This document shows, one piece after another, positions 46,624 through 54,855 of a stretch of DNA of 64,000 bases. Numbering within the stretch: position 1 is the stretch's first letter; every line of letters starts with the position of its first letter. The stretch is taken from positions 62,001 through 126,000 of the forward strand of contig NZ_JASJOU010000010.1 of the NCBI RefSeq assembly GCF_030068605.1, in the 5' to 3' direction. The stretch is from Xanthocytophaga agilis (GTDB lineage Bacteria; Bacteroidota; Bacteroidia; Cytophagales; 172606-1). The position numbers were made by a program, and so were the translations under genes. The notes under the pieces are model-generated. The model was given only the letters and a program-made list of their open reading frames with translations, searched no databases and was not told the DNA's origin.

Positions 46624-48864
46624 TTGAGAACGAAAAAAGAAACTAAAAAATCTGCAGGAAAAGATAGAGCAATTAATCTTAAAGAGCAGATTCTGTCTGT
46701 ACTAAGACAAAACAGAAGCCAGGCATTCACAGCTAAACAGCTGGCTAAAAAACTGCAACTTAAAGGAGAGCGGTATGAAAAGTCTCTGCGGGACATGCTG
46801 GATTTTCTGATTGAGACAGATGAAATATCCATGCTGTCTAATGGCACTTACCGCTATAATACGAAAACGCAAACCAAGACAGGAGTAGTAGATTGGGTAA
46901 GTCCACATTACGCCTTTATTGTAGTAGGAAATGATGAGAAAGATATATGGGTACACAGCAGTAATCTGAACGGAGCACTGGATGGGGATACAGTAAATGT
47001 AGTAGTATACATGCATCGTGCAGGTAGCAAGCCTGAAGGGGAAGTATCGGAGATTCTGCAAAGGAAAAAGGATGAATATGTAGGAATCATTGAGATTACC
47101 AAGCGACACGCTTTTGTAATTCCTGATAATCGGAAGATGTATGCCGATATATACATACCACTGGACTCGATTGGAAATGCAAAAGACAGAGAAAAAGTGC
47201 TGGTCAAAATTACCCACTGGGGAGATGCAGAACAAGGTCCACAAGGAAAGGTAACTGAGGTGTTGGGTAAAGCTGGGGAACACGAAACTGAGATGCATTC
47301 CATCATGGCGGAGTTTGGCTTGCCATTCCGCTTTCCAGAAGAAGTTGAAGCCGAAGCAAAAGCAATTCGTAATGATATCGAATCCGAAGTAGCGAAACGT
47401 CGCGACTTCCGGGATATTGTTACCTTTACCATAGACCCTGAAGACGCAAAGGACTTTGATGATGCTTTGTCTATCCGAAAGCTGGAAAACGGACACTGGG
47501 AAATTGGCGTTCATATTGCGGACGTAACCCATTATGTCACTCCAGGGACTTCTCTGGAACGGGAAGCCTTTGCCAGAGCTACCTCTGTATATCTGGTTGA
47601 TCGTACGATTCCAATGCTTCCCGAACGATTGTCCAACGACTTATGCTCGCTACGTCCCAACGAAGATAAGCTCACTTTCTCATCTGTGTTTGAGATGGAT
47701 GAGACTGGAAAAATCTATAATGAATGGTTTGGCCGAACCATCATTCATTCCAATCGTCGGTTTACGTATGAAGAAGTACAACGGATTCTGGAAGGTGAAA
47801 GTGGCGATTTTGCAGAGGATCTGAGACTACTGAATGACATTGCCAAACAGATGAAAGAAGACCGTTTCAAAAACGGAGCTATGAGTTTTGAAACGATAGA
47901 GGTGAAATTTAAACTGGATGAAAAAGGAGTTCCTTTAGCCGTGTATCCAAAAATTCGGAAAGATGCCCATAAGCTGATTGAAGAATTTATGCTACTTGCC
48001 AATAAAAAAGTTGCCGAATGGGTATATAAGTACAAAAAAGGTAAGGAAAAGAATACAATGGTGTATCGTATTCACGAATCTCCGGATAATGAAAAAGTAA
48101 AACTTTTTGCTTCTTTCATACGCCGGTTTGGATATAAGATACAGACAGAGTCAGGCAAGATTGCAGATTCTATGAATCAGTTGATTGAAGATCTGGAAGG
48201 TAAGCCAGAACAATTTACACTGCAAAACCTGGCGATACGAACTATGGCAAAGGCCCGCTATAGTACAGAACCGCTGGGCCATTTCGGACTGGCCTTTGCA
48301 CATTATACACACTTTACATCACCAATCAGGCGATATCCGGATATGATGGCGCATCGGTTATTGCAACTGTATCTAAACGCTGGAAAGGCACCTGACCGTA
48401 ATGTATATGAAGATCAGTGTAAGCACTCTTCTGAACGGGAGAAAGTTGCTTCTGATGCAGAGCGGGCCTCAATCAAATACAAACAGGTTGAGTTTATGAA
48501 AAATGCTGAACAGAAAGACTATGAAGGGTTAGTGACAGGTGTAACTGAATTTGGCGTTTTTGTAGAGATGATTGAAACCCGTTGTGAAGGAATGGTGCGT
48601 ATCAGTGATCTGACAGATGATTATTACGAGCATGATCCGGAAAATTATCGTATCATAGGCCGTAAAACCAAACGCATTATTACTTTCGGAGATAAGGTAA
48701 CTGTAAGAGTAAAGGCTACCAATCTCGAACGCCGAAGCATTGATCTGACACTGGTAAACTTTCCGGATGGAAAACCTCTTAAAGAAACTTCTAAAGATAA
48801 AGGAAGGGACAACTCAAAAAGCAGAGGAGGTAAAAAGAAAGGAAGTAAATCAAAGTATTTTTAA
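46624..48864 (+). CDS. rnr: Ribonuclease R
   Basis: A 3'-5' exoribonuclease of 746 residues. Domains: winged-helix-like N-terminal part (about 15-85), two cold-shock OB domains (about 85-240), the RNB catalytic domain (about 265-590) with DPEDAKDFDDALS that supplies the metal-binding Asp residues, HIADVTHYV, and an S1 domain (about 640-720) containing GVTEFGVFVEMIETRCEGMV. A Lys/Ser-rich basic tail ends it. The start is a TTG at 46624; no ATG is close by. It lies 44 bp after the cytochrome gene and ends in a terminator. Confidence 0.95.
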   Translation: MRTKKETKKSAGKDRAINLKEQILSVLRQNRSQAFTAKQLAKKLQLKGERYEKSLRDMLDFLIETDEISMLSNGTYRYNTKTQTKTGVVDWVSPHYAFIVVGNDEKDIWVHSSNLNGALDGDTVNVVVYMHRAGSKPEGEVSEILQRKKDEYVGIIEITKRHAFVIPDNRKMYADIYIPLDSIGNAKDREKVLVKITHWGDAEQGPQGKVTEVLGKAGEHETEMHSIMAEFGLPFRFPEEVEAEAKAIRNDIESEVAKRRDFRDIVTFTIDPEDAKDFDDALSIRKLENGHWEIGVHIADVTHYVTPGTSLEREAFARATSVYLVDRTIPMLPERLSNDLCSLRPNEDKLTFSSVFEMDETGKIYNEWFGRTIIHSNRRFTYEEVQRILEGESGDFAEDLRLLNDIAKQMKEDRFKNGAMSFETIEVKFKLDEKGVPLAVYPKIRKDAHKLIEEFMLLANKKVAEWVYKYKKGKEKNTMVYRIHESPDNEKVKLFASFIRRFGYKIQTESGKIADSMNQLIEDLEGKPEQFTLQNLAIRTMAKARYSTEPLGHFGLAFAHYTHFTSPIRRYPDMMAHRLLQLYLNAGKAPDRNVYEDQCKHSSEREKVASDAERASIKYKQVEFMKNAEQKDYEGLVTGVTEFGVFVEMIETRCEGMVRISDLTDDYYEHDPENYRIIGRKTKRIITFGDKVTVRVKATNLERRSIDLTLVNFPDGKPLKETSKDKGRDNSKSRGGKKKGSKSKYF

Positions 48865-48871
48865 TGAATAG

Positions 48872-48912
48872 AACAGGATTGGAGAAAGATATAATTTCCA
48901 GTCCTGTTTTTG
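48872..48912 (+). terminator. rnr terminator
   Basis: Arms AACAGGATTGGA and TCCAGTCCTGTT (12 positions, one G-U) with a T5 run. Confidence 0.8.
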
Positions 48913-48934
48913 TATAATCGCTTTTCTCAATTAT

Positions 48935-49921
48935 ATGGGTGGTAATCTTTTTAAACTTGGCCGGCTCCCTAAGTCTGACTATCAGAAAGTAGAAACTACA
49001 CTAAAACCTTTTCTGGATAAAACTTTCGGATCGTTGTATCGGATTCCCCGATATTATGCTTCCAAACCCGATTTTGGAGACCTTGATATTATAGTTTCAT
49101 CCAATGCCTTTGAGGGTAACTGGGAAAAAGTGAAAGCAAATATCATTGTAGAGCTACAGTTGAAAGAGTTTAAATCAGTAGGGCATGTGTTTTCAACTAA
49201 CTTTATGAACTTCCAGGTAGATTATTTTACTGTGGGTCATCAATACTTTGAAAGCACATATAACTTTATGTGTTTTAATGATCTGGGTAATATACTTGGT
49301 AAAATGTTCCGCCGCTTTAACCTGAAATATGGAGAGGAAGGTTTACTCTATGTGTATCGTCGTGATGATGGGCACTACAAGAAGGACTTACCTGTATCTC
49401 AAAATATGGAAAAGATAATAGGTTTTCTTGGATTGTCTTATGAGCAATGGGTCAAAGGATTTGATACGTTAGATGACATGTTTAGTTGGGCCATACAATC
49501 CCCTTATTTTTCTGTAAAGCCATTTGTTGAACCTTCGAAGGTAACAGAGCAACGTATCGAAACCCGAACTACTATACAACGTTTTGTACAGTGGCTGGAA
49601 GAACATCAGATAACAAAAACTTATGAATACCTGGAAGATCGGGATCAGTATCTACCTATGATCAATGCCTACTTTCCAGAAAGTCAATTAGATGAGCAAA
49701 TCAAAAGAGAACAGATTCGGGAAGAAGAGACAAAGATTATGAATGAGAAATTTAATGGAAATGTGGTAATGGAGCTAACAGGCTTGTCAGGTAAAGAACT
49801 GGGAGCTTTTATTGTTCGTTTTAAAAGTCAGTTCAGCAATTTTGAAGCTTTTCTGTTACAGACAGATAAAAGTATGGTCCAAAACCGGATTGTTGAATTG
49901 TGGAAGACACCTGAATCGTAA
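48935..49921 (+). CDS. Polymerase-beta-type nucleotidyltransferase, uncharacterised
   Basis: A 328-residue protein I cannot name. Its N-terminal half has the signs of a Pol-beta/Pol X nucleotidyltransferase palm: a Lys-containing stretch then GDLDIIV (D49, D51, metal-binding pair) and later NFQVDYFTVG (D96), the position of the third Asp; NILGKMFRRFNLKYGEEGL recalls the Pol X region after the palm. The C-terminal half is helical with a charged coiled coil (about 250-285). It lacks the helix-hairpin-helix and finger domains of real Pol X. Possible roles: nucleotide addition to RNA or DNA ends, or to protein. It follows rnr after a terminator, so it is a separate unit. Confidence 0.75.
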   Translation: MGGNLFKLGRLPKSDYQKVETTLKPFLDKTFGSLYRIPRYYASKPDFGDLDIIVSSNAFEGNWEKVKANIIVELQLKEFKSVGHVFSTNFMNFQVDYFTVGHQYFESTYNFMCFNDLGNILGKMFRRFNLKYGEEGLLYVYRRDDGHYKKDLPVSQNMEKIIGFLGLSYEQWVKGFDTLDDMFSWAIQSPYFSVKPFVEPSKVTEQRIETRTTIQRFVQWLEEHQITKTYEYLEDRDQYLPMINAYFPESQLDEQIKREQIREEETKIMNEKFNGNVVMELTGLSGKELGAFIVRFKSQFSNFEAFLLQTDKSMVQNRIVELWKTPES

Positions 49922-49947
49922 TCAGTATTCCGATATTTCTTCATTTT

Positions 49948-50046
49948 GACCAGAGTACCAGTTATTGACAATAATGCCCGGAACTCTGGTCGTTGACAGA
50001 TTTTACCTAAACTCCGGTCATCTGTGAAAATGAACAGAGTTTAGGT
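49948..50046. repeat. Two adjacent inverted repeats
   Basis: First: GACCAGAGT (49948-49956) with ACTCTGGTC (49983-49991), 9 bp. Second: ACCTAAACTC (50005-50014) with GAGTTTAGGT (50037-50046), 10 bp. Both are perfect and separated by 13 bp. Words like TGACC and GGTC recur, as if derived from one unit. Confidence 0.6.
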
Positions 50047-50188
50047 CAAACCTAAAATTGACCATTATTCGAATATTTCTCGAAAGTGATCGGTATTACG
50101 GTCGGTTTTTTATTTCTCAATAATTTTTTTTGATCAGGCAATTAAAAAGATTTGAACTGAAAACGGTTCAGATCTGCATCATATCAAA

Positions 50189-50217
50189 TTGCACAATATT
50201 TTATTGGACTAACTTGG
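50189..50217 (+). promoter_or_regulatory. Candidate gntR promoter
   Basis: TTG (50189-50191) and TAACTTGG (50210-50217), spaced by 18 bp, match the consensus except for one base in the -7 element. Both operators lie downstream of the predicted start, near 50224, so repression would block elongation or early initiation. Confidence 0.4.
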
Positions 50218-50245
50218 TTGGCACAAAAATAAAAAACACACAACA

Positions 50246-50292
50246 ACTTGTATAGACAAGTAAGAAGTATTACCTTGCTTGTCTATACAAGT
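50246..50292. promoter_or_regulatory. Paired palindromic operators of the GntR regulator
   Basis: Site 1, ACTTGTATAGACAAGT (50246-50261), and site 2, GCTTGTCTATACAAGT (50277-50292), are inverted to each other (15 of 16 bases) and each is itself near-palindromic. Their centres are 31 bp apart, about three helical turns. HutC-group GntR operators have this kind of TTGT(A/C)TAGACAA core in other bacteria. Site 2 ends 6 bp before the gntR ATG. Autoregulation and control of deoC are inferred. Confidence 0.8.
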
Positions 50293-50298
50293 TGTTCT

Positions 50299-51015
50299 AT
50301 GTCTATTCCTCACTACAAGCAACTGCACCAGTTGTTAAAACAGCAGATTCTGACTGGTACTTTTCAGGAAGGAGCCCTTTTACCTTCAGAAAACGAGTTG
50401 TGCGCTACACATCATATCACACGTGCAACGGTCAGGCAGGCTTTGGACGAACTGGTGAAAGAGAAACTAATCTATAAACACAGAGGCAAGGGAAGTGTAG
50501 TAAGCCCACGACGAAAGAGTTTAGGTCTGCTATCATTTAAAGGATTTTCAGAGGTAGTAGGAGCCTCACATACTCCTGTAAATACAGAGATATTGCATAA
50601 GCCTACTATACAACCCTGGCCAGAAGATTTCTTTTATCCTTTATCAGAGCGGGAGATTGAAGTAGGCTGTATCTATTTGGAAAGGCTCCGATTTGCTGAT
50701 AACCATCCGGTGATGCTCGAATATACCTATATCCCTACTATTGACCTCTCTGGTTTTCTGGAATATAATTTAGGTAAAGATTCTTTGTTTGAAACACTGC
50801 ATGTGCATTACAATCTGGATATTATAAACGTTGAACAGGATATAAGGGCAATTGTGGCAGATAAAAATACTACTGATCAATTAGGTCTTATGACTGGAGC
50901 GCCTGTTTTACATATTTATCGACGTTATGGTACAAATCGTACCGATTTCTATATATATAGTTCCTTATACTGTAACACTACTCACTATGCATTGAGTAAT
51001 AGTTTTGATTCATAG
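50299..51015 (+). CDS. GntR-family transcriptional regulator (HutC/UTRA type)
   Basis: A 238-residue regulator: winged helix-turn-helix (about 3-70, YKQLHQLLKQQILTGTFQEG, then LCATHHITRATVRQALDELV and a LIYKHRGKGSVV wing) and a UTRA ligand domain (about 90-235). I chose the ATG at 50299; a longer reading from 50248 would place operator 2 inside the coding region. It probably represses itself and deoC, which starts 28 bp after its stop. Effector unknown; a nucleoside-derived sugar phosphate would fit the neighbour, but the HutC group mostly senses other small molecules. Confidence 0.92.
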   Translation: MSIPHYKQLHQLLKQQILTGTFQEGALLPSENELCATHHITRATVRQALDELVKEKLIYKHRGKGSVVSPRRKSLGLLSFKGFSEVVGASHTPVNTEILHKPTIQPWPEDFFYPLSEREIEVGCIYLERLRFADNHPVMLEYTYIPTIDLSGFLEYNLGKDSLFETLHVHYNLDIINVEQDIRAIVADKNTTDQLGLMTGAPVLHIYRRYGTNRTDFYIYSSLYCNTTHYALSNSFDS

Positions 51016-51043
51016 ATAATTATTATTAACCAATTTACTTGTT

Positions 51044-51808
51044 ATGGATAAAATCACTGAACTCGCTAAAATGATAGATCATTCACTGTTGCATCCGACT
51101 ATGACAGACGAGGATCTGAAAAAAGGATGTGAACTAGCCAAAGCCTATCATACGGCTTCTGTTTGCATTAAACCTTATGCTGTAAAGCAGGCAGCGGCCT
51201 GGCTTGCAGGATCAGATGTGCTGGTTTGCACGGTTATTGGCTTTCCTCATGGCAACAGTACAACAGAAATAAAGGTGGCAGAGACAGAAAAAGCCTGTCT
51301 GGATGGAGCAACTGAAATTGATATGGTTGTTAATATTGGTAAGGTACTAAGCCATGACTGGGCATATATATCAACTGAAATCAAACAGATTCATGATACC
51401 TGTCATACCCATAATGCAATCCTGAAAGTGATATTTGAGAATGACTTTCTTCCTGATGATTCTTATAAGATTAAATTATGTGAAATATGTAGTGAAATCG
51501 GAGTTGAGTTCATCAAAACATCAACCGGATATGGCTATGTAAAACAGGCAGATGGTAGTTATAATTATAAGGGAGCAACCGAACATGATCTGAAACTGAT
51601 GCGTGAACATGCATCTTCTCAGGTACAGGTAAAAGCTGCTGGTGGCATACGTACATTGGATGAATTACTAAAAGCCAAAGAACTGGGCGTAACCCGTATA
51701 GGAGCTACGGCTACAGTTGCTATGCTAGAGGAAGCAAAGAAACGTTGGGGTATACAAACCGATGAATCTGTTAGTACATCTTTTGCCGGTGATACAAAGG
51801 GATACTAA
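51044..51808 (+). CDS. deoC: Deoxyribose-phosphate aldolase
   Basis: DeoC splits 2-deoxyribose 5-phosphate into acetaldehyde and glyceraldehyde 3-phosphate. The 254-residue TIM-barrel enzyme shows the Schiff-base Lys in EFIKTSTGYG (K158), a second Lys in VQVKAAGGIRT, and the N-terminal MIDHSLLHPTMT loop. It is likely cotranscribed with gntR and is followed by a terminator. A nucleoside phosphorylase or kinase is not seen nearby, so substrate supply must come from elsewhere. Confidence 0.95.
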   Translation: MDKITELAKMIDHSLLHPTMTDEDLKKGCELAKAYHTASVCIKPYAVKQAAAWLAGSDVLVCTVIGFPHGNSTTEIKVAETEKACLDGATEIDMVVNIGKVLSHDWAYISTEIKQIHDTCHTHNAILKVIFENDFLPDDSYKIKLCEICSEIGVEFIKTSTGYGYVKQADGSYNYKGATEHDLKLMREHASSQVQVKAAGGIRTLDELLKAKELGVTRIGATATVAMLEEAKKRWGIQTDESVSTSFAGDTKGY

Positions 51809-51831
51809 TACAATTTGTTTATCAGGTATTG

Positions 51832-51866
51832 AAAGCAGAGTCAAAAACTCTGCTTTATGTTTTTGT
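51832..51866 (+). terminator. deoC terminator
   Basis: Stem AAAGCAGAGT/ACTCTGCTTT (10 bp, perfect) with loop CAAAA, followed by ATGTTTTTG. Confidence 0.85.
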
Positions 51867-51875
51867 TGTCTCTTA

Positions 51876-52045
51876 GAGGTTGTCTAACTTATCTTTAATG
51901 ATTGCAAAGGATCTTTTAGGCTGTACTTTCGCTTATGTTTCAGTGACTAACCGCTGGCTATATTTCGATTGGTTTATAGGTAACTAACCTGGTTCGCTCT
52001 AAAATCTGCTCTTTTCGTTACTTTAAAAACAATTTAGACAACCTC
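51876..52045. mobile_element. MITE-like element with terminal inverted repeats
   Basis: Left end GAGGTTGTCTAA (51876-51887) and right end TTAGACAACCTC (52034-52045) are perfect 12-bp inverted repeats of a 170-bp AT-rich element with no reading frame. TTA directly flanks both ends (51873-51875 and 52046-52048), matching a 3-bp target duplication of the TNA kind known from some IS5-family elements. Subterminal sequence is also weakly similar between the two ends. No transposase or second copy is present in the window, so a non-autonomous derivative is likely. Confidence 0.6.
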
Positions 52046-52300
52046 TTAAACGAGTTGACCTATTGAAATCGGAAAACAAACAAGGCTTTATTAACACCAC
52101 ACTAACACCACGTTCAATTTAGATACAGTGGACACTGCATCATCAGTTTTCCTTCCTCAGAAACAGATGATTCTTTCTCTATTCCATGAGAGACCCTCCT
52201 GAACTTTACATATATCCTTCTAAATAAAAAAGAATACACATTTTCAATAAATCCAGCCTCTCGTTATATTTAGTTTCTAAAATTACGTTCCAACCTAACC

Positions 52301-53977
52301 ATGCAATCCAAACCTATCTACTCACGATGGCTGCTATTGGCAGGTATTGCCTCAGTCAGCTTTGTGTCTGGAGCCTTCCTTACCAGACAAACTTCCCAGC
52401 CTGTTACCTCTTCAATGGTCCAGCAGGCTTCTGAGATTATTGGACTGGAATTTACTCCTGCCGAACGGGATTCGATGCTGGATGACCTTGCTGACCAACG
52501 ATCAGGTTTTGAGAACTTTCGGAAAGTAGCTCTTTCCAATGATATTGCACCTGCTCTGACCTTTAATCCTCTACCAAAAGGATTTAAGGTAAATACTTTG
52601 AAAAAACCTTTTAAAATAAGCCAGGTAGGTGCGGTTTCTTTGCCAGCCAATCACGAAGATCTGGCTTTCTATACTGTCACACAACTGGCCGAACTGATTC
52701 GTACCCGTAAAATTACCTCTCTGGAGCTTACGCAGTTTTTTCTGGAACGACTTAAGAGGTATGGCCCTAAACTGGAATCTGTTATTACGCTAACAGAGGA
52801 TCTGGCACTCAAACAGGCAAAACAGGCAGATGCAGAAATTAAAGCAGGTAAGTACAGAGGGTTGCTACATGGCATTCCTTATGGAGCAAAAGATCTGCTG
52901 GCAAAGAAAGGGTATAGAACAACCTGGGGTTCGGCGCCTTATCAGTACCAGGTCCTTGAGATGGATGCTACAGTCATTCGTAAACTGGAGGAAGCAGGTG
53001 CAGTACTGGTAGCCAAACTTACGTTGGGTGAACTGGCCTGGGGAGACATCTGGTTTGGTGGTAAAACACGCAATCCCTGGAACGTAGCACAAGGATCCAG
53101 CGGATCTTCAGCAGGATCAGGCGCCAGTGTATCGGCTGGTCTGATACCATTCGCGATTGGTACAGAGACATTGGGTTCTATCGTCTCTCCGTCAACAGTA
53201 TGTGGTATTACAGGCTTGCGCCCTACTTTTGGTAGAGTGAGCCGCTATGGAGCTATGGCTCTTAGTTGGTCGATGGATAAGATCGGCCCTATGTGTCGAA
53301 CCGTAGAAGATTGTGCGGTAGTATTTAACGCTATCTATGGCCCTGATGGACTGGATCATAGTGTCATAGATGCTTCTTTCAATTATACGCCTCTTTCTTC
53401 CTTAAAGGGATTAAAAATTGGTTATCTGAAAACGGCTTTTGAAAGTACCTATCCCAACCAGTCTTTTGACCAGGCTACTTTACAAAAAGTAAAAGAACTG
53501 GGAGCAGAGTTAATTCCAGTTCAATTGCCAGAACTTCCCTATCAGGATGCTACTATGATTATCTCTGTAGAAGGCGCTGCTGCCTTTGATGAGCTAACCC
53601 TCTCCAACAAAGATGATCAGATGGTCCGTCAGGGCAAAAATGCATGGCCTAATGTATTTCGCGCAGCACGCTTTGTCCCCGCAGTTGAATATCTGCAGGC
53701 TAACCGGATACGTACATTGCTGATTGAACAGATGAATGAGAAACTCAAAGGGCTGGATGCCTATATCACTCCTACCTATATGGGTGGAAACCTTTCACTG
53801 ACCAATCTGACAGGACATCCCTGTGTAGTAGTACCCAATGGATTTAATGACAAAGGACTCCCTGTTAGTATTACATTTATGGGAAAGTTATTAGATGAAG
53901 CCAAATTGCTGGCAATCGCCAAACTTTATCAGGATGCTACTCCATTTCATCAGCAACACCCCAAACTAGCTTTATAA
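52301..53977 (+). CDS. Secreted amidase (amidase signature family)
   Basis: A 558-residue amidase with an N-terminal signal or anchor (RWLLLAGIASVSFVSGAFLT) and an extracytoplasmic region before the amidase signature domain (about 125-545). The Lys-Ser-Ser triad is visible: K197 in GIPYGAKDLLAKKG, the cis-Ser in QGSSGSSAGS (near 269-270), and the nucleophile Ser in GTETLGSIVSP (S293). The relation to GatA is clear, but the export signal and lack of gatB/gatC exclude tRNA amidation. Substrate unknown: a peptide, cell-wall or foreign amide. It ends at a bidirectional terminator. Confidence 0.88.
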   Translation: MQSKPIYSRWLLLAGIASVSFVSGAFLTRQTSQPVTSSMVQQASEIIGLEFTPAERDSMLDDLADQRSGFENFRKVALSNDIAPALTFNPLPKGFKVNTLKKPFKISQVGAVSLPANHEDLAFYTVTQLAELIRTRKITSLELTQFFLERLKRYGPKLESVITLTEDLALKQAKQADAEIKAGKYRGLLHGIPYGAKDLLAKKGYRTTWGSAPYQYQVLEMDATVIRKLEEAGAVLVAKLTLGELAWGDIWFGGKTRNPWNVAQGSSGSSAGSGASVSAGLIPFAIGTETLGSIVSPSTVCGITGLRPTFGRVSRYGAMALSWSMDKIGPMCRTVEDCAVVFNAIYGPDGLDHSVIDASFNYTPLSSLKGLKIGYLKTAFESTYPNQSFDQATLQKVKELGAELIPVQLPELPYQDATMIISVEGAAAFDELTLSNKDDQMVRQGKNAWPNVFRAARFVPAVEYLQANRIRTLLIEQMNEKLKGLDAYITPTYMGGNLSLTNLTGHPCVVVPNGFNDKGLPVSITFMGKLLDEAKLLAIAKLYQDATPFHQQHPKLAL

Positions 53978-53982
53978 CTGAC

Positions 53983-54027
53983 TAAATACTAGAAAAGAGA
54001 AACAAACTCTCTCTTTTCTAGTATTTA
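53983..54027. terminator. Bidirectional terminator
   Basis: Perfect 18-bp arms TAAATACTAGAAAAGAGA and TCTCTTTTCTAGTATTTA with a 9-nt loop. It serves the amidase gene and overlaps the last codons of the convergent gene at 54025. Confidence 0.85.
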
Positions 54028-54648
54028 TTTTCCGGAAAATACCCCCAGGTCAAGCCCTTCCACAATCTTTTCCAGATCTTGAGGATTGGGCTGGTCTGTT
54101 GCCTCTATTGTAATCAGAAACCTATCTCCTATCCCTACAAATACAGTAGCTTTGTTAGACTGCTTATCAAATGTTTCCCATCCTTTTGCTTCTTTAGAAG
54201 GTAAAGCAATAGGCTTGACAATCTGTTCATTATTATCAATAGCAACACCTGATGCAAAAGTAGCTGTAGCCACATTATACAGAGTATAGGCAGCATTATA
54301 GTCGGTAATTGACACTTTCAGTGTTTTCTTATCTTTTTTATATGTCTGTTCTGCCACCCGGTATTTACTTCCCATCAGACTAATCAGTGAACTTCCGGAA
54401 TTACCAGACGGTTGATAGCTTGCAATGCAGTTGGGCAATAACCGTAGTAATTCTTTACCAGGCAAGGCCATGGTATCTCCACGCTTTACGCGGGCAGCAC
54501 GTTCCTTACTTATGGATTGTTCCCATAAAGGAGGGTTTAGTGAACCAGCAACTTTGGTAGCAGAAGCTGTTGCATTCTCTTTGTTAAAGGCAAAAAAGAC
54601 AACGATAAGGGCACCTGAAAGGAGCACCACACATAAAATCCGTTTCAT
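54025..54648 (-). CDS. Membrane-anchored or secreted protein of unknown family
   Basis: A 207-residue protein beginning MKRILCVVLLSGALIVVFFAF, a signal anchor without lipobox, then a Lys-rich linker and one compact domain (about 55-207) of mixed alpha/beta character: LLPNCIASYQPSGNSGSSLI, YRVAEQTYKKDKKTLKVSI, TVFVGIGDRFLITIEA and a C-terminal LEKIVEGLDLGVF. The strand pattern resembles small lipocalin-like or DUF4251-type domains, but I do not recognise it. ATG at 54648 is preferred over an upstream start at 54672. The last codons lie in the terminator. Confidence 0.65.
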   Translation of the reverse strand: MKRILCVVLLSGALIVVFFAFNKENATASATKVAGSLNPPLWEQSISKERAARVKRGDTMALPGKELLRLLPNCIASYQPSGNSGSSLISLMGSKYRVAEQTYKKDKKTLKVSITDYNAAYTLYNVATATFASGVAIDNNEQIVKPIALPSKEAKGWETFDKQSNKATVFVGIGDRFLITIEATDQPNPQDLEKIVEGLDLGVFSGK

Positions 54649-54855
54649 AGCTAATATCGGATTAATCCCCAAAATACTTTATCCCAGATAACAACAAACT
54701 CTTTCTTCGCAGCATCGTAGTTTGTCGCTTATTCTGTCACTCTTATTAGTACACCTGCGATGGTTTAATAATAAAAGGCTTGGATAGGTAAACAAAAGGA
54801 GGGAAAAGTATATTTTTGTTACCACCTATTTTGTGACTATTTATCTGTATATACC

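Larger units (their letters stand above)
49922..50298. other. Intergenic region with two tandem hairpins and the GntR operators
   Basis: The first part holds two hairpins (49948-49991 and 50005-50046) with related sequence; the second part holds the gntR promoter candidate and operator pair. No gene is seen. A T-run or terminator structure after the nucleotidyltransferase gene is not obvious, though the first hairpin may do this. Confidence 0.55.
51809..52300. other. Intergenic region with terminator and MITE-like element
   Basis: After the deoC terminator (51832-51866) comes the terminal-inverted-repeat element at 51876-52045. The remaining 255 bp before the amidase gene show no gene or clear promoter; TATATTTAG near 52266 is one base from the -7 consensus. 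Confidence 0.5.

Noticed and set aside
46702-47532. Long minus-strand frame inside rnr
   Set aside because: It is antisense to the RNB and cold-shock coding region of RNase R and has no recognisable product.
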